From Bursaphelenchus xylophilus (lineage: Eukaryota > Nematoda > Chromadorea > Rhabditida > Aphelenchoididae): a stretch of DNA of 64,000 nucleotides. The stretch is from the NCBI GenBank assembly GCA_904066235.2, contig CAJFCV020000003.1, positions 12,090,001 through 12,154,000 on the forward strand, in the 5' to 3' direction. Shown piece after piece: positions 1-11,395 of the stretch; positions within the stretch are counted from its first letter, which is position 1; each line of letters opens with the position of its first letter. A program made the translations under genes and the position numbers. The notes below the pieces were generated by a model, which saw only the letters and a list, made by a program, of their open reading frames with translations, had not been told where the DNA came from and searched no databases.

Positions 1-416
1 GAAGATCTTATCATTTCAAATTTAAGAGATTAAAACGACAAAAACTACTTCAAAATATAAAAAATAAGTTGTTCGCTACTTTACAGTGGCGGACCTGATC
101 CAGTGGCAAAAAACGTACCATTTTGCATCCGGGAAGTATCAAAAAATGTGGCAAAATGCTTCCCTCTCCTCGTGAAAAAACCGTTTTGAAGGGGCTCCCT
201 CACAAAAAAAGCGGGCGCGCTTTTGAAATCGGAGTTTTTTCACTTGCAGAGGGAGGTATTTTGCTACATTTTTTTATATTCCCGGATGCAAAATGGTACT
301 TTTTTGTCACTGGATCAGGTCCGCCACCGTAAAGTAAGGAAAATTTTATAAGGTTTTTATATTTTGAAGTAGTTTTTGTCGTTTTAATCTCTTAAATTTG
401 CAATGATAAGATCTTC
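1..416. mobile_element. foldback element with nested M1-type MITE
   Basis: Positions 1-60 and about 350-416 are inverted copies of each other; both contain the string running from GAAGATCTTATCATTTC into an AGATTAAAACGACAAAAACT tract. Inside them lies a palindromic MITE at about 82-332 that starts ACAGTGGCGGACCTGATCC and ends with its complement. The same MITE (called M1 here) recurs at 6610, 8777, 59576 and 59984, and as half copies at 23163, 36854 and 38074. No protein is encoded. Confidence 0.75.
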
Positions 417-1423
417 ATGAGATCCCACTAATCCCACGACTTTATTGCTCGTCAAATATTACAAAATTTCTTCTCTTTGTAAAGTGATTTTTAAAGGTCG
501 GCCCCCTGTGAGGTCCGTCACTGTAACTCTACAAGATAAAATTTTTTGCCCAAATCCTGGTTTCTGCAAACCGCAATCAAAAAAATTTTTGTAAATTGGG
601 GCCATGACATTAGCCACCCAAAGAACTCTCAATTTTTTTAAAGTCTGCAACGTTTTGCAACCTTTTCCAGCAATATTACACAAGCCTCTCCAAAGTTTCA
701 ACCCTTTATCACAAAGAGCTTTCGCTCTCTTACTCCCTGACCTTCTGATTTCGACGAAATCGATGAAAAGTCAAAAATTCATGATCAAATAAACACCAAT
801 TGCACTTTCAGAGTTCAGTCTTGGTGCATCCTTTGGCAAAAAAAACTTGATAAACAACAAAAAAAATACATCATCAATAACAAATTAAAATCACAGTTAT
901 CAAAAACAAAACCTAAATCACAGCGGCGCGTACTTGGAACCGTTCTACTGTACTTTTGTGACTTTTGACCAGACAAAATGCGCTTGAAATCGGGAAAAGT
1001 TTAAAAAATAAGTATTTCAAGGGCACAAACCCGTGACAAAAAAGAAAAATTATATTGCATCAGCCTGAAAATATAATAAAATTTATTAAAACCTCAAAAA
1101 AATCGAGAAACAGAAATAAAAATTATATTATCCATGACATGGATAATATAATTTTCAGAGATAAAAGTGACGAAACAATATGATTTTGGGAGATCTGAAT
1201 AACCCGAATTTGAGATTGCAGGAATAAAAAACAAATTTCTGACCAAAATCTATGTTATCCATGAAATGGATGACATCAATTTTTGTCATGAATAAGGTGA
1301 AATAATTGAGATTTTTGGAATAAAAAACCAAAAAGGCTTAATTTAGAACTTCCTGCAAAAAAAATACCAGCAATTTTGTAGTAGGCAAACAAAATATTTC
1401 AAAAAATATCGGACCCCAAAAAA
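417..1423. other. AT-rich intergenic region 3' of gene A
   Basis: I see no gene here. There is a near-perfect 37-bp palindrome at about 1119-1155 built on TTATATTATCCATG and its complement, and a weaker version near 1254-1275. The 480-535 stretch has an M1-like GGTCGGCC...GTCCGTCACTGTAA end, probably an old MITE relic. Confidence 0.5.
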
Positions 1424-2921
1424 TTAAACTTTAGCCAACAATGGGTTATTCTTGAACGGGGAAGAGACGCTACGGTTGAGGAGCTCGGCGGGTTCGGTCA
1501 ACAACTTGTAGAATTTGATGTGAAGAGCGGCCAAAGCTCCACTGATAATGGCCGAAATCAAAGAAATGAAGAAAACCTCGGGAAACCGGAAGGGATATAG
1601 GTAACGCTTGCTAGCCAAGTTTAAGAAGATAATCGATGCAGCCAAAATCAAATTGAGCGTGCAAGCGAACAACTGAAATATTATTTTAACCTTATTCTAA
1701 ATAAAAAATCTCAAATTTTCTATGAAAAAACAGCAAAAACATTTTCAAAACTCACCATCAAATAAATGAAGCCTTCCTTTTTATGGCCAATGAAAGCTTT
1801 CCACTCGTAAATGCATAAAATCCCGATCATGTACCAGAATAAGAACATACGAGTAGCGGAATCTTCCCCATGAAACTGAACCGGAATGACAGCAAAATTG
1901 GCGAAAACCAGAAGAAGAGCGAGTACTGTGCAGACATACCCGAGAATCTGAAAATAAGACAATAAAATTTAAAAAATGGATTTTATTCATGATAATTTTG
2001 ATATTTTCTTCGTCTAAAATGGCTTCTCAAGGCGTCTCAAGCCAAGAAAACCTTCTAAGGTAGTTATGCAATGGATTTCACACCATAATTCATCAGCCCC
2101 ATATATCCCTCGAGAAAAAAAATCGAATTCCATTTTCATCACCTAAAGTAAGAACAAAGAAAGCGCAACACTCACTTTTTTCGTCTCATCCCGCTCCTCA
2201 TTGCTCTTGTTGCTCTCCAGCTCATGCCAGAAGAAAAACGACCGGTCGATCGGAGCCTCAGTCAGTTGGCGGAGAGGGACTCGACGAGACAAACGCCAAT
2301 ATCCCGTCTCCAAATAACAGGAAGCGTGGGAGACAAAACAATAGCCCAAGAAATGAACCGCAGACACGATAATTGATGTTCCTGTGCGTGTAGTCGCCAC
2401 TTCCTCAACAATCAGTGGGACCGCAAGGATCAGGCAGGCAAACTAAACATCAAGTGTAATATCAAAAACCTTACATTGAGGAAGGCGTGGTTCTCAAAAC
2501 GGATCAGCGACTTTTTGAACATGGTGACAATGAGGAAGTAAGCGGAGGAAATAAAGGAAAGTAAAACACTTCCGGCCACAAATGGGCTCATCTCCAATCC
2601 AACTCCGGGAACAGTGATAGCCACATTTAAAATGGCAAAAACTCGGATCCAAATCTGTAAAATTAAATTGAAAGCTTCATCAACAGAAAGAAAACATCCT
2701 AAACGTTCAAAAAAACATCAAAATTTGCTTACCAATGCAGGAACACCACAAATTATCGATGGATATTGATAATCCAGACCCCTGAACCGGATAACTGTCG
2801 GTTCATTGGCCGGAACTGCCCGTTGAATGCTCTCGCATTTCCGGTAGACTGGTTCGGTCAGAAGAGGGTCAGCGATCGGAACCTGATCGTAAATCGGAGG
2901 CTTGCGCAAGTTTTCGGCCAT
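1424..2921 (-). CDS. multi-pass membrane protein, family copy A (5 exons)
   Basis: Function unknown. My exons on the minus strand are 2921-2733, 2654-2475, 2442-2176, 1947-1756 and 1672-1424. All join in phase 0 and give 358 aa. The ATG at 2921 follows a TTTAG acceptor-like site, so the RNA may be cis- or trans-spliced just upstream. The soluble N-terminal exon carries a VIRFRG-DYQYP motif shared with copies B and C. Exons 2-5 each hold about two hydrophobic segments, for roughly eight membrane helices in total. The end of exon 3 has FFFWHEL, also shared. The cytoplasmic or luminal tail is short. Gene B, immediately upstream on the same strand, has identical lengths for exons 1, 2, 3 and 5. 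The intron junctions and paralogue conservation make the gene real; the family name is not recognised. Confidence 0.85.
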
Positions 2922-3884
2922 ATTACCTAAAGTAATATAATACATACCATAGAACACGTAATACAACTCGTGCAACAAAATCGATCGCTCTTTTTTTATC
3001 GATTATTCTCTAAACGCTTCCAAGACATGTTCGTTCGAGTTTCAGCGAGCCTACCACCAAGAAAAATCAGATGCCAATTACAAGATAAATTGAGTCAAAA
3101 AATCTAACAAAAGCAAAATAATGTAAAATAAAACACTGAATCGGAAATTTGGAGTACCGGAAAACATTGTACCACCCACCAAACAGCAATTTTTGCATCT
3201 ATAAAAGCTCTGCAATATTATACTAGACATCAGGCGTCAAAGTTATGCCGAAAAGTATGCAATGCGCAAAATTATATATAATGTGTAATTACCAACATCA
3301 AAGCGTGTTCGCATGTGATACAATCTCCATTGCCGAGCTCATTCGTTCGCGGAGTCGACAAAAAAATGTTTTGGCATTCCGTTCGGCGATTGCGATTTTC
3401 GTTGTGGGACGCAGACGAAGCGCACAGAAAACGGAATTTTGATACTGTAACTGCTCCTTACAATATTGTAGTCACCCCCGGATAATTTCCATCAGCGACT
3501 TACACTTTTTTGACGTAAAAACTGTGGTTGAGAAAGAAGAACATTAAAAAAACCTTATCTGCTATCTAAAATAACAAGAAATTTATTAACAACAAAAACC
3601 AACAAAAATAGCCATTGAATATTAGACATAACATGTGGAAATATCAAAACAAAGACAAAACCATAAAAATAAAGCCAATTTGGGACGTCTAGAGATCAAA
3701 GTTATATTATCCATGGGAATATTTGAAAGACGAGTAAAATTTTAACGTTTTTGAGAAATTTAGATGTCGACAATTATAATTTAGAATTTTGCAGACAAAA
3801 GAAATTCGTTTAGACTCAAAAAGCATCAAAACATTGAGGTAGACAACAAAATATTTGAAAAATTTTAAAAAAAATTGAAAATAT
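2922..3884. other. intergenic region upstream of gene A, downstream of gene B
   Basis: I found no convincing gene. It contains the 47-bp block at 3368-3414 that is conserved upstream of gene B as well. A TTATATTATCCATGG motif sits at 3702-3716. The remainder is AT-rich. Confidence 0.5.
3368..3414 (-). promoter_or_regulatory. conserved upstream block of gene A
   Basis: A 47-bp stretch beginning GTTTTGGCATTCCGTTCGG and ending GGGACGCAG lies about 470 bp upstream of the gene A ATG. An equivalent 47-bp stretch lies about 480 bp upstream of gene B (5659-5705). By my count 40 of 47 bases match, although the DNA around the block is not obviously alignable. It may be a shared promoter or enhancer element, or simply a relic of the tandem duplication. 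Confidence 0.35.
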
Positions 3885-5201
3885 TTAGATATTGATCCCA
3901 CTCTGATGATTTTCGGATGGAACGGCGACATAATGCTCCTGCTGATGATTACGCTCAGTCAAAGTCTTGTAGAACTTGCTGTGTAGATAGGCGAGGATCC
4001 CACTGACAACGGTTGAGATCAAGATGAGACCAAAAGTCCGGGGAAGATAGTAGTATCCGTCATAGTACTTGTCCTTCAACTTTTTGATCACAATGGACAA
4101 GATGATGCCAAAGTTGAAACCGAAAGTCCAAACCTAATATTGAAAATAATAAAAATGAGACTTGAAACGTACCATAACACGGATATATCCCTCTTTCTTG
4201 TAACCAAGGAAGGCCTTTCGTTCGTAGAAACAGAAGACTCCAACCAAATACCAGAAAGTCATGATGATTGGCGCAAAGTTCGAATGGTTGTGGAGATAGA
4301 TTGGAAAAAGAAGAATATTGGCAAACACCAAGGTCAAAGCCAGGTAACTGCAAACGTAGCCGAGAATCTGAAAAAATAATCTTCAATTTTCATCCATAAT
4401 AAATGCAATTGAACCCTAAAATAAGATCCTTAAAATAATGTCCAACTTACTCTTCTGCATTCGCAACGATTCCCATAGATCTTCCTGCTTCCCAATTCAT
4501 GCCAAAAGAAGAAGGTCCGATCAACTGGAGGGTCGGACGAAAGGCACACCGGCGATCGACGAGACAAGCACCAATATCCAGTCTCCAAATAACACGCACC
4601 ATCACAAACAATGCTATAGCCAATGATATGAGCGAGAGCTGGAATTAGAGCCCATCCAGTACGATACTGGTGAAACTCGATTCCGAGGAGAAAGCCGGAG
4701 AATGGGATATTTCCATACTAAAGACCAAGTACAATATAAAAATAAAGAACTTACATTGATGAAAGCGAGGTTCTCGTAACGAATGAAGGACTTCTTAAAG
4801 AGAGTGACGATGAAGAAGTAGATCGAAGAAACAATTGAAAGAAGGACGGATACGATGAGAAACGGGTTCCAAATCGCCAAGACTCCGGCCAGAGAGATGG
4901 CAACATTCAAAAGGGCCAGAAATCGAATCCAAGTCTGCAAACGCAAATTAAGCTCAACTGCAACAGCAAAAATATCTCTCAATCTTCATCTACGACATCA
5001 CCCTCAACTTACCAATGCAGAAATACCACAAGTTTTGGCCGGATATTCGTAATCCACACCTCTGAAACGGATTGCCATAGGATTTTTGTTATGGACTGGA
5101 CGCTGAATGTGCTCAGATTTTCCACATGACAAATCGATTAGCGGCTGCTGAGGAGGCGGTACCAGAGGGTAGGATGACGAATTGTGCGGAGATTCACTCA
5201 T
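3885..5201 (-). CDS. multi-pass membrane protein, family copy B (5 exons)
   Basis: Paralogue of gene A, function unknown. Exons are 5201-5013, 4934-4755, 4717-4451, 4367-4173 and 4133-3885, all in phase 0, giving 359 aa. I chose the ATG at 5201 because a TTCCAG acceptor-like site lies five bases upstream, as expected for a trans-spliced nematode message; an in-frame extension exists but would cross it. The N-terminal exon carries AIRFRG-DYEYP. Exon 3 carries a CYLETGYW motif, also in copy A, and FFFWHEL. Hydrophobic segments suggest about eight membrane helices. The tail is polar and H/Q/N-rich. Exon lengths match copy A exactly except for one extra codon in exon 4. Confidence 0.85.
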
Positions 5202-5891
5202 TTTCACTGGAATAGGATCATGGATAATATCGGAGAAAAAATCCAATAAATTTCACGAATGAAAGTTAAAATCAAATAACTTGGTATTTTAGGTATCGGT
5301 ATGTGATTTGAAACTCAAAAAAAGGCTGGATTTAACAACTTCTGGGGACTTTTGACTGACACGAGATCAGATATCAAATACAACAAAAAATTGAAGAAAA
5401 CAGATTGAAAACTCCAAATATGGTAGCGGTTTATCCGCTAAACAGAACTTAGATACTGATGAGCCTTGTGGACCTCAAAAACACCTTTTTATTCACTCCT
5501 AACATCAAGAATTTATACCATAACAGACACTACGCATCCAGTACAAGCTAAAATTGGTAAAATGCCGCGGTGTAAACACAATGTTGCATCGAAGTTGTCA
5601 ACAACCTCATCATCAAGATAGTTGCGAAATTTCGCGAAAACAACGCCGATAAACAACAGTTTTGGCATTCCGTTCGGCGCCTTCGATTTTCGCGTCGGGA
5701 CGCAGAGTGGGTTACGGTGGAAGAGAAAATTTTCAATCTTCACCTAAAAAATGACTTTGTTTGGAGCTTTTCAACCCATATTGACGTACATTTCATTCTT
5801 TTTTCTTGTTTTTATCATTAATTTACTCAAAAGTTATATAATTGGGATCATGCATGTATAATATAAAAAATGCGAGGTAGAGAGCGAATTT
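5202..5891. other. intergenic region between genes B and C
   Basis: No gene is seen. It holds the ATCATGGATAATAT motif at about 5217-5230, right next to the gene B start, and a variant near 5847-5866. The conserved 47-bp block lies at 5659-5705. Confidence 0.45.
5659..5705 (-). promoter_or_regulatory. conserved upstream block of gene B
   Basis: Counterpart of the 3368-3414 block. Both share an uninterrupted 21-base stretch starting GTTTTGGCATTCCG, and both end GGGACGCAG. The distance to the ATG of gene B is nearly the same as for gene A. A regulatory role is inference only. Confidence 0.35.
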
Positions 5892-8553
5892 CTAGCCATC
5901 TTCTGGGCTATTTGAGCTTTCAGTTGATCCGTAAGTTGTGGTTGAGCCGGAATGAATTCGCCATGTGGTCATTTCGATCTCCTCGAATTCTTGGCGGTGA
6001 AATTTTTGGAGCTCTTGGTAGTATAAGGTGTTCAAAAAGGCTAGAATAAAGCTTCCAAATAACATTGAAACCGCTTTTAGTGTCTCAAGAAGCGGTTTTC
6101 CAAGAGATGGGGCCATCATGAGAAAATTGTATAAAGTTACGAAGGACTGAAAATTGTATTATTTTAGGTGATCAGATAGAAAGAAATCCGTAATATTATA
6201 CAGCAAATTGGCTGCGTTTGACTCACCATGGCATAGTAGAAGCAGTTTTTGTCCTGATAAGTATAGGCTCTGAATTCGGCGGTCACAATGGCGGTTAGCA
6301 TCCCCCAAACAACAAATTGGATATAGGCATTGCTAGAGACGAAGTTAACTCCCATTATGGCCATAAAACTGATGTTTAGAAGGGTGCAAGCGTATCCACA
6401 GATCTGAAATTTTGCTTTTGCAGTAATTATCAGTCTATCGGGGAAATAATGTGGATTCGTCGCGGTTTGGAGTCGCCCATCGCCGTTTTGCGACGGCCAG
6501 CCGTGGCTGAGGATTTGATGAGCGACTGCGACGAGGCAAAGAGCCGAAAAGTTAGCTGAAAATACTAGGGGATGGCTCGGAAAAAAAGCTTGCGCAGCTC
6601 TCCGGCACTTCAGTGGCGGACCTGTTCCCGTGGCAAAAAACGTACCGTCTTGCATCCGGGAAGGGACCAAAATTCCGCAAAATACCTCTTTTTTCTGACC
6701 AAAAAATTTCTTTGAATTCTCGGGCATTCTCTTTGTGAAGAAAATGCGCGATCTTCAAAGAAGTGTTTTTTTTTGGTTAGGGAAGGGAGGTATTTTGCAG
6801 AATTTTGATTCCTTCCTCGATGCAAGACGGTACGTTCTTTGCCACTGGAACTGGTCCGCCAGTGTAGCCTCGGCAAGCTGCGCAAGCTTTTTTCCGAGCT
6901 GTGCCCTAGCATTTTCAGTCAACTTTTCAGCGAACTCTTAGATAGCTATTGGCCTCTGGCTTTTTAAGGAAATTTTCGACTTTACATTCAATTTCTTGTT
7001 GATTCCCAAGCCTTTCCTCGAAAATAACTCGTGCCAATAAAAGTAATCCCTATCCAAAGGCGTTGAGAGGTAGGAGACCTCTTTCCTTTTTTCCGACAGC
7101 CAACAGTACTTTACATCGACATACGATGACGCATTAGTCATCATAATATAATTCGCTAGATGTAGAACCAACATCAACAGTGAAGGTGGGCAAAAAGCCG
7201 CCGATGAGTGTTCTTGTTGAAGCTCAGAGGGTATAAATGAAAGACTGATGAATATCCAGGTAAACTGAAAAATAAGTCAAGATTACAAATGAAAAACTTA
7301 AAATTACAATATTTGATAATAAATTTTTCTTACATTCACTACGGCATGATCCTCGTATCTCGGATCAATCCACAAGTGCCGTCGATGCATTTGGTAGCAA
7401 AAATTAATCGCCGAAGTCATCAAAAATACACCGTTGATAAAGGTAAAACTTTGAAAGACGGAATTGATGTTGTATATTTTCCACAGAAAATTCTGTTCTA
7501 TTCGAATAGCCAAAAAGGAAAATCCGAGAACAATAAAGATGTTGATGATTGAGAGCAGTCGGAGCCATATCTGGAAGTAATTTAAAAAAAAGTTACAGCA
7601 AAAAATCGGGCTTTGAAACATTTAGAAGTATGAAAAAAAGAAACTTCAATTTTCTATAGCCTTTTGTCTCGAGGTCAAAACGGGAAAATTTTTGATTGTG
7701 AAGAGCATCATCAATGAGTAATCAGTCCAATACCTTTGGAAAATCATCAAAAAATGTTGTTTTGAAGTGGTTAATGTCATGAAAAATGAAATCTAACAAC
7801 GGAAAAGTGACTTTTAGTCTACAATTTTTGCAAGTTTTGGTGCTAAAAAAATCTGACCTGTTTCTACCGGAGAAGGCAACGTTTTCACAAAATATTTTTT
7901 CCTAGGCTGGGAAAAAGGCCAAAAATATATTTTTTCTGTGACCGCCCTCCGGTTTTTGCCTACTCTCTCTACGAAAAATATTGTTGGATATCTCGACTTG
8001 ATATGTGGCCTCCTCTCAGTCTGTCGGGAAAATAATGAGCGCAAAGTCGCAGCGTCGATCGCGTCGCTGAAGTGAAAAGCAATTTGACTTTGCCGCGACA
8101 TGCGACACAATTCATTCTCTCGTCGGAAATGCGATTTTCGATGCGGCGGAATGCTCATTATTTTCCCGACAGACTGATATAATCTAACCGCTTTCTCTGC
8201 TTTCTACAACTTACTTTCAAGTCAATACCGATCACCTTCACCGGATACTCGTAGTTTTCTCCTCGAAATCTGATCACAGATGGCTGTGGAGCCATTGTGT
8301 TCGGCTGTTTTCGCATGTCCACATTCCACGAATACCCACAAAACCAGAAATTCCAGCTCCAGCCAATGGCTTCCGGGTACAGTTGCTGATAACTGGGGCA
8401 TTCCGGAGACGATGGTGGCGCAGCGGTTAACCCGTCACACCCCAAAATCTCCTGCTCCAAAAGTGGGTCTTCAAAATTTCCCGACAAATTTAGCGAATTC
8501 GAAGCCGACGCGGCCGAATCTGCGATGAGAAACGGGGCTTGCTCACCCTGCAT
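5892..8553 (-). CDS. multi-pass membrane protein, family copy C (5 exons, MITE-laden introns)
   Basis: Third and most diverged member of the tandem family. Exons are 8553-8215, 7570-7334, 7264-6986, 6403-6227 and 6146-5892, all phase 0, giving 428 aa. The first exon is longer than in A and B, with an S/A/P-rich leader before the shared VIRFRG-NYEYP motif. The first in-frame ATG is at 8553; an open frame extends upstream without an ATG. Exon 2 is also longer. Exon 3 keeps FYWHEL. The exon 3 donor is GTAAAG, weaker than in A and B, and reading through it meets a stop at 6938. About eight hydrophobic segments are visible. Intron 1 contains an M2 MITE. Intron 3 contains an M1 MITE and an M2 fragment, which explains its greater length. 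Confidence 0.8.
6610..6866. mobile_element. M1 MITE in intron 3 of gene C
   Basis: Palindromic element beginning CAGTGGCGGACCTGTTCC and ending with the near-complement GGAACTGGTCCGCCAGTG. It lies wholly within an intron. A partial M2 element (CAGTCTATCGGGGAAATAATG) sits beside it at about 6431-6490. Confidence 0.75.
8016..8178. mobile_element. M2 MITE in intron 1 of gene C
   Basis: Short palindromic element with terminal inverted repeats TCAGTCTGTCGGGAAAATAA / TTATTTTCCCGACAGACTGA and a GC-richer core. The same termini occur at 58932, 59307, 61046 and 61161, and as single ends at 6431, 11433, 61371 and 63297. Confidence 0.8.
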
Positions 8554-8776
8554 GGCGTCAGGAGAAATGAGAGTGAGGAAATTGCCTCGAGGCCGATCGA
8601 GAACGCCTCGACATTTCCCCAAAAATTTGAAAGAAATGAAGCGTCTGCGACTTCAAAGGAAAGGTCTAATTGTTTCCGTTAAAAGTTTAAGAGCATTTGT
8701 CAATTTTTTTTACAAAATTGTGTTGACTTGTTCGCAAACGCACTGTGCAAAGTCTTCCGCAAAACCGTATCGACGT

Positions 8777-9036
8777 ACAATGGGGGACGTGATCCAGTGG
8801 CAAAAAACGCACCACTTTGCATCCAGGAAGCATCAAAAAATGTGGCAAAATACCCCCCTCTCCAAGTGAAGAAACTCCGATTTCAAAAGCGCGCCTACTC
8901 TTTTTGTTAGGAAAAAGGGCGCGTCCTTCAAAGCGAAGTGTTTTCACTTGGAGAGGGAAGCATTTTGCCACATTTTTGATACTTCCCGGACGCAAACCGG
9001 TACGTTTTTTACCACTGGATCAGGTCCCCCACTGTA
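8777..9036. mobile_element. M1 MITE
   Basis: Palindromic element with ends GGGGGACGTGATCCAGTGGC and the complement of GATCAGGTCCCCCACTGT. It lies upstream of gene C and encodes nothing. Confidence 0.75.
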
Positions 9037-10789
9037 TTTAAAAGAAAACTTATGTCGCGGCGATATTCTGACCGCACAGTGCAGAAGTACTGATGTCTCT
9101 CATCTCACAGTAAAACATTCCTAGGGTTCCTGCCCGATCTTGCCACCACCGAGTTTGCTAAACTTACAAAGAAAGTCAGAAATCAACAAACAACTGAGTA
9201 CCTAATGAAAGTAAATGGTAAACTTGTATTATAAGAGGACCGCTATCGCCTGAGCCGACGGAGGTTTGACACTCCATTCTGTAAAACAAAGATAGGACAA
9301 AAAACATTTAAATTTCGTGCCAGTACTGTGTCTAACCAATGCTGAGATTCACCACCAAACCGGATGATCATGGCGCCTTGTCTATCGCAATAAAGTTGAA
9401 GTGAATTTTACTTTTATTATTCCCGACATAACGCTGACGCACCTTTTATTAAAAGACGATTTCTGAGTCAGTGAAGCAAGCCGTGACATAGGATTTTTTC
9501 GAAGTTGAGTTTTTTGCATAAATATGATCCACAGCACCAGTAGGGAAAAAGCGAACCACAGTTTTCCTCAATTCTTCCATTAACTGTACTTTTTATACAA
9601 TTTTCTGTTTATACAGTAATTCGTCATAACTTTCTACAATGGTGTCCGTTTGTCATAAAAATAAGGCTACTATGGTTTTTGGGCATGACGAGTTCAATAA
9701 AACCAAAAAAAATTTCATCCGGTTACGGTAACATATAAAAATACTGTATCGGTCGGTTAAAATCGACCATAAAAAGTTTGTTTCAAAAAAGCCACAGCCA
9801 ATTTTTTCATATTCGTAATCAGCGTAAAATTCTGCTCTAGGACCAATTTTAAAAAGTTCAAAAATAGGACCCCCATTTTCCGTGGTGCAGTGGTTTTTGA
9901 CCAAAACTGGTAATCTGACCACCCAGGTTCGAATCCGGGTGGGTGCGAATGTAGAAAAAGACCTAAAATCACTTTTAATGAAAACCTGAGAGTTATTTGA
10001 AGCACGCTGAGCAATTTTAGGCATTAAAACTCTCTGACTTTGGGATTAAAACGATTTTTATGTAATTTTAGAGGATTAATGCATCAAAAATAAAACTGCT
10101 TCAAACTGGTTAAAATTGATAACACTTATTCTATGGCTAATTGTAAGAAACTTTCCTGTTAACTTTTTTGGTAGAGTGCTGTATCATGGATTACTGTAAC
10201 ATAAAACTTATTCTACTTAGCAGATGTTTTCTTCAAAATTCTTGGGTAAATGTTTTTCCCCATTGAACAACTCTGAAATTGAAAGCTTGACTAAAACAAC
10301 ATATATATAAAACACCTCTAAATGGGCAAAAACAGCCCGAACAAGCAAGAACATGGACACAACACGAGCCTTGAGTCCAACACTTGCTCCTCAAGGCTGC
10401 GCATGTGCTGTTTTTTGGAAGAACCGCAGAAATATTGTACATGATCTTTCACTCCTACCTAAACGTGAAAAACCAAGCAAAAACCAAGAAAAACTTACAT
10501 CAGACTTTCCCCAAGAGCATTAGAATGGGTGTGGGCAGGATCCACATGATCAACAAGCTTTTTCAGCAGCTTTGGAACATGAACTAGTTCGAACTTTCTT
10601 CAATTTTGCATTTTCGAGAAAAATTCTCGGTTATTTTTTGTCTTTATTTTTGTCGCGGGATTTTCGCAACTTTTGGCGTAACGCACCTCCAAGCCGTAAA
10701 AATTCGCATTCAAATGTAGTTGTTTTGGTCCTTTAAGCTAAAGGCGCTAGTGAAAGGATTTGCTCTAAATGTGAGTCCGTCCAGGTCTT
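9037..10789. other. intergenic region with one end of a tRNA-bearing foldback family
   Basis: No gene model is supported. From about 9450 the sequence ACGATTTCTGAGTCAGTGAA matches the end of the foldback element at 38835-40176, and both contain a tRNA-like module. The opposite end of this copy was not found, so it is probably truncated or decayed. Confidence 0.45.
9879..9948 (+). pseudogene. tRNA-like module
   Basis: Contains GTGGTGCAGTGGTTTTTGA, resembling an A box, and GGTTCGAATCC, a perfect RNA polymerase III B box. The T-stem pairs with one mismatch, but I could not build acceptor or anticodon stems. It is therefore a tRNA-derived sequence, as in SINEs, rather than a functional tRNA. Confidence 0.5.
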
Positions 10790-11395
10790 GTCAAGGGTCT
10801 TGTCAGTTCACAACGACATCTCCAATTATCTTTTTTCATCATTGGTGCCTAGTGTAATATCAGAGTTTTCGGCCTGGTACGGGCGAAATTTGACTCCAAA
10901 AAGGGTGAAACTTGCAGCGTTAAAGTTTCATTCGGTGCCGTTTCCAATGGTGTAGGTCGCGTCTCTTCACTCCGACATCTCTAATTAACTTTTTTCATAA
11001 CTGGTTCATAGTGTTCCGCCTGGTACAGGCGCAATTTGGCTCCAAAAAAGACGCAACTTGCGGTTTTCAAATTTCATTCTGTAATGTTTCGAACGGTATA
11101 GGTCTTGTCAATTCACTCCGACATCTCTAATTCACTTTATTTTTTATTAGTGCCTAGTGTAATATCAGAGTGTTCGGCCTGGTACAGGCGCAATTTGGCT
11201 CCAAAAAAGGTGAAACTTGCGGTGTTAAAATTTTATTCTGTAATCTTTCGAATGGTATAGGACTTGTTAGTTCACTCCGACATATCCTATTATCTTTTTT
11301 CATCATTGACGCCTAGTATAATATCAGGTTGTTAGGCCTGGTGTTTGGCAGTTTGGCTCCAAAAAAGGCGAAACTGGCGGTATTACATTTTATTT
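10790..11395. repeat. four-copy tandem repeat, unit about 150-160 bp
   Basis: The phrase CACTCCGACATCTCTAATTA, or a near variant, recurs at about 10815, 10973, 11121 and 11280. Each is followed by TTTTTTCAT, GCCTAGTGTAATATCAG, GGCCTGGTACAGGCGCAATT and TTTGGCTCCAAAAAAGG. Copies have diverged by substitutions and small indels. No open frame is shared between them. Confidence 0.75.
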
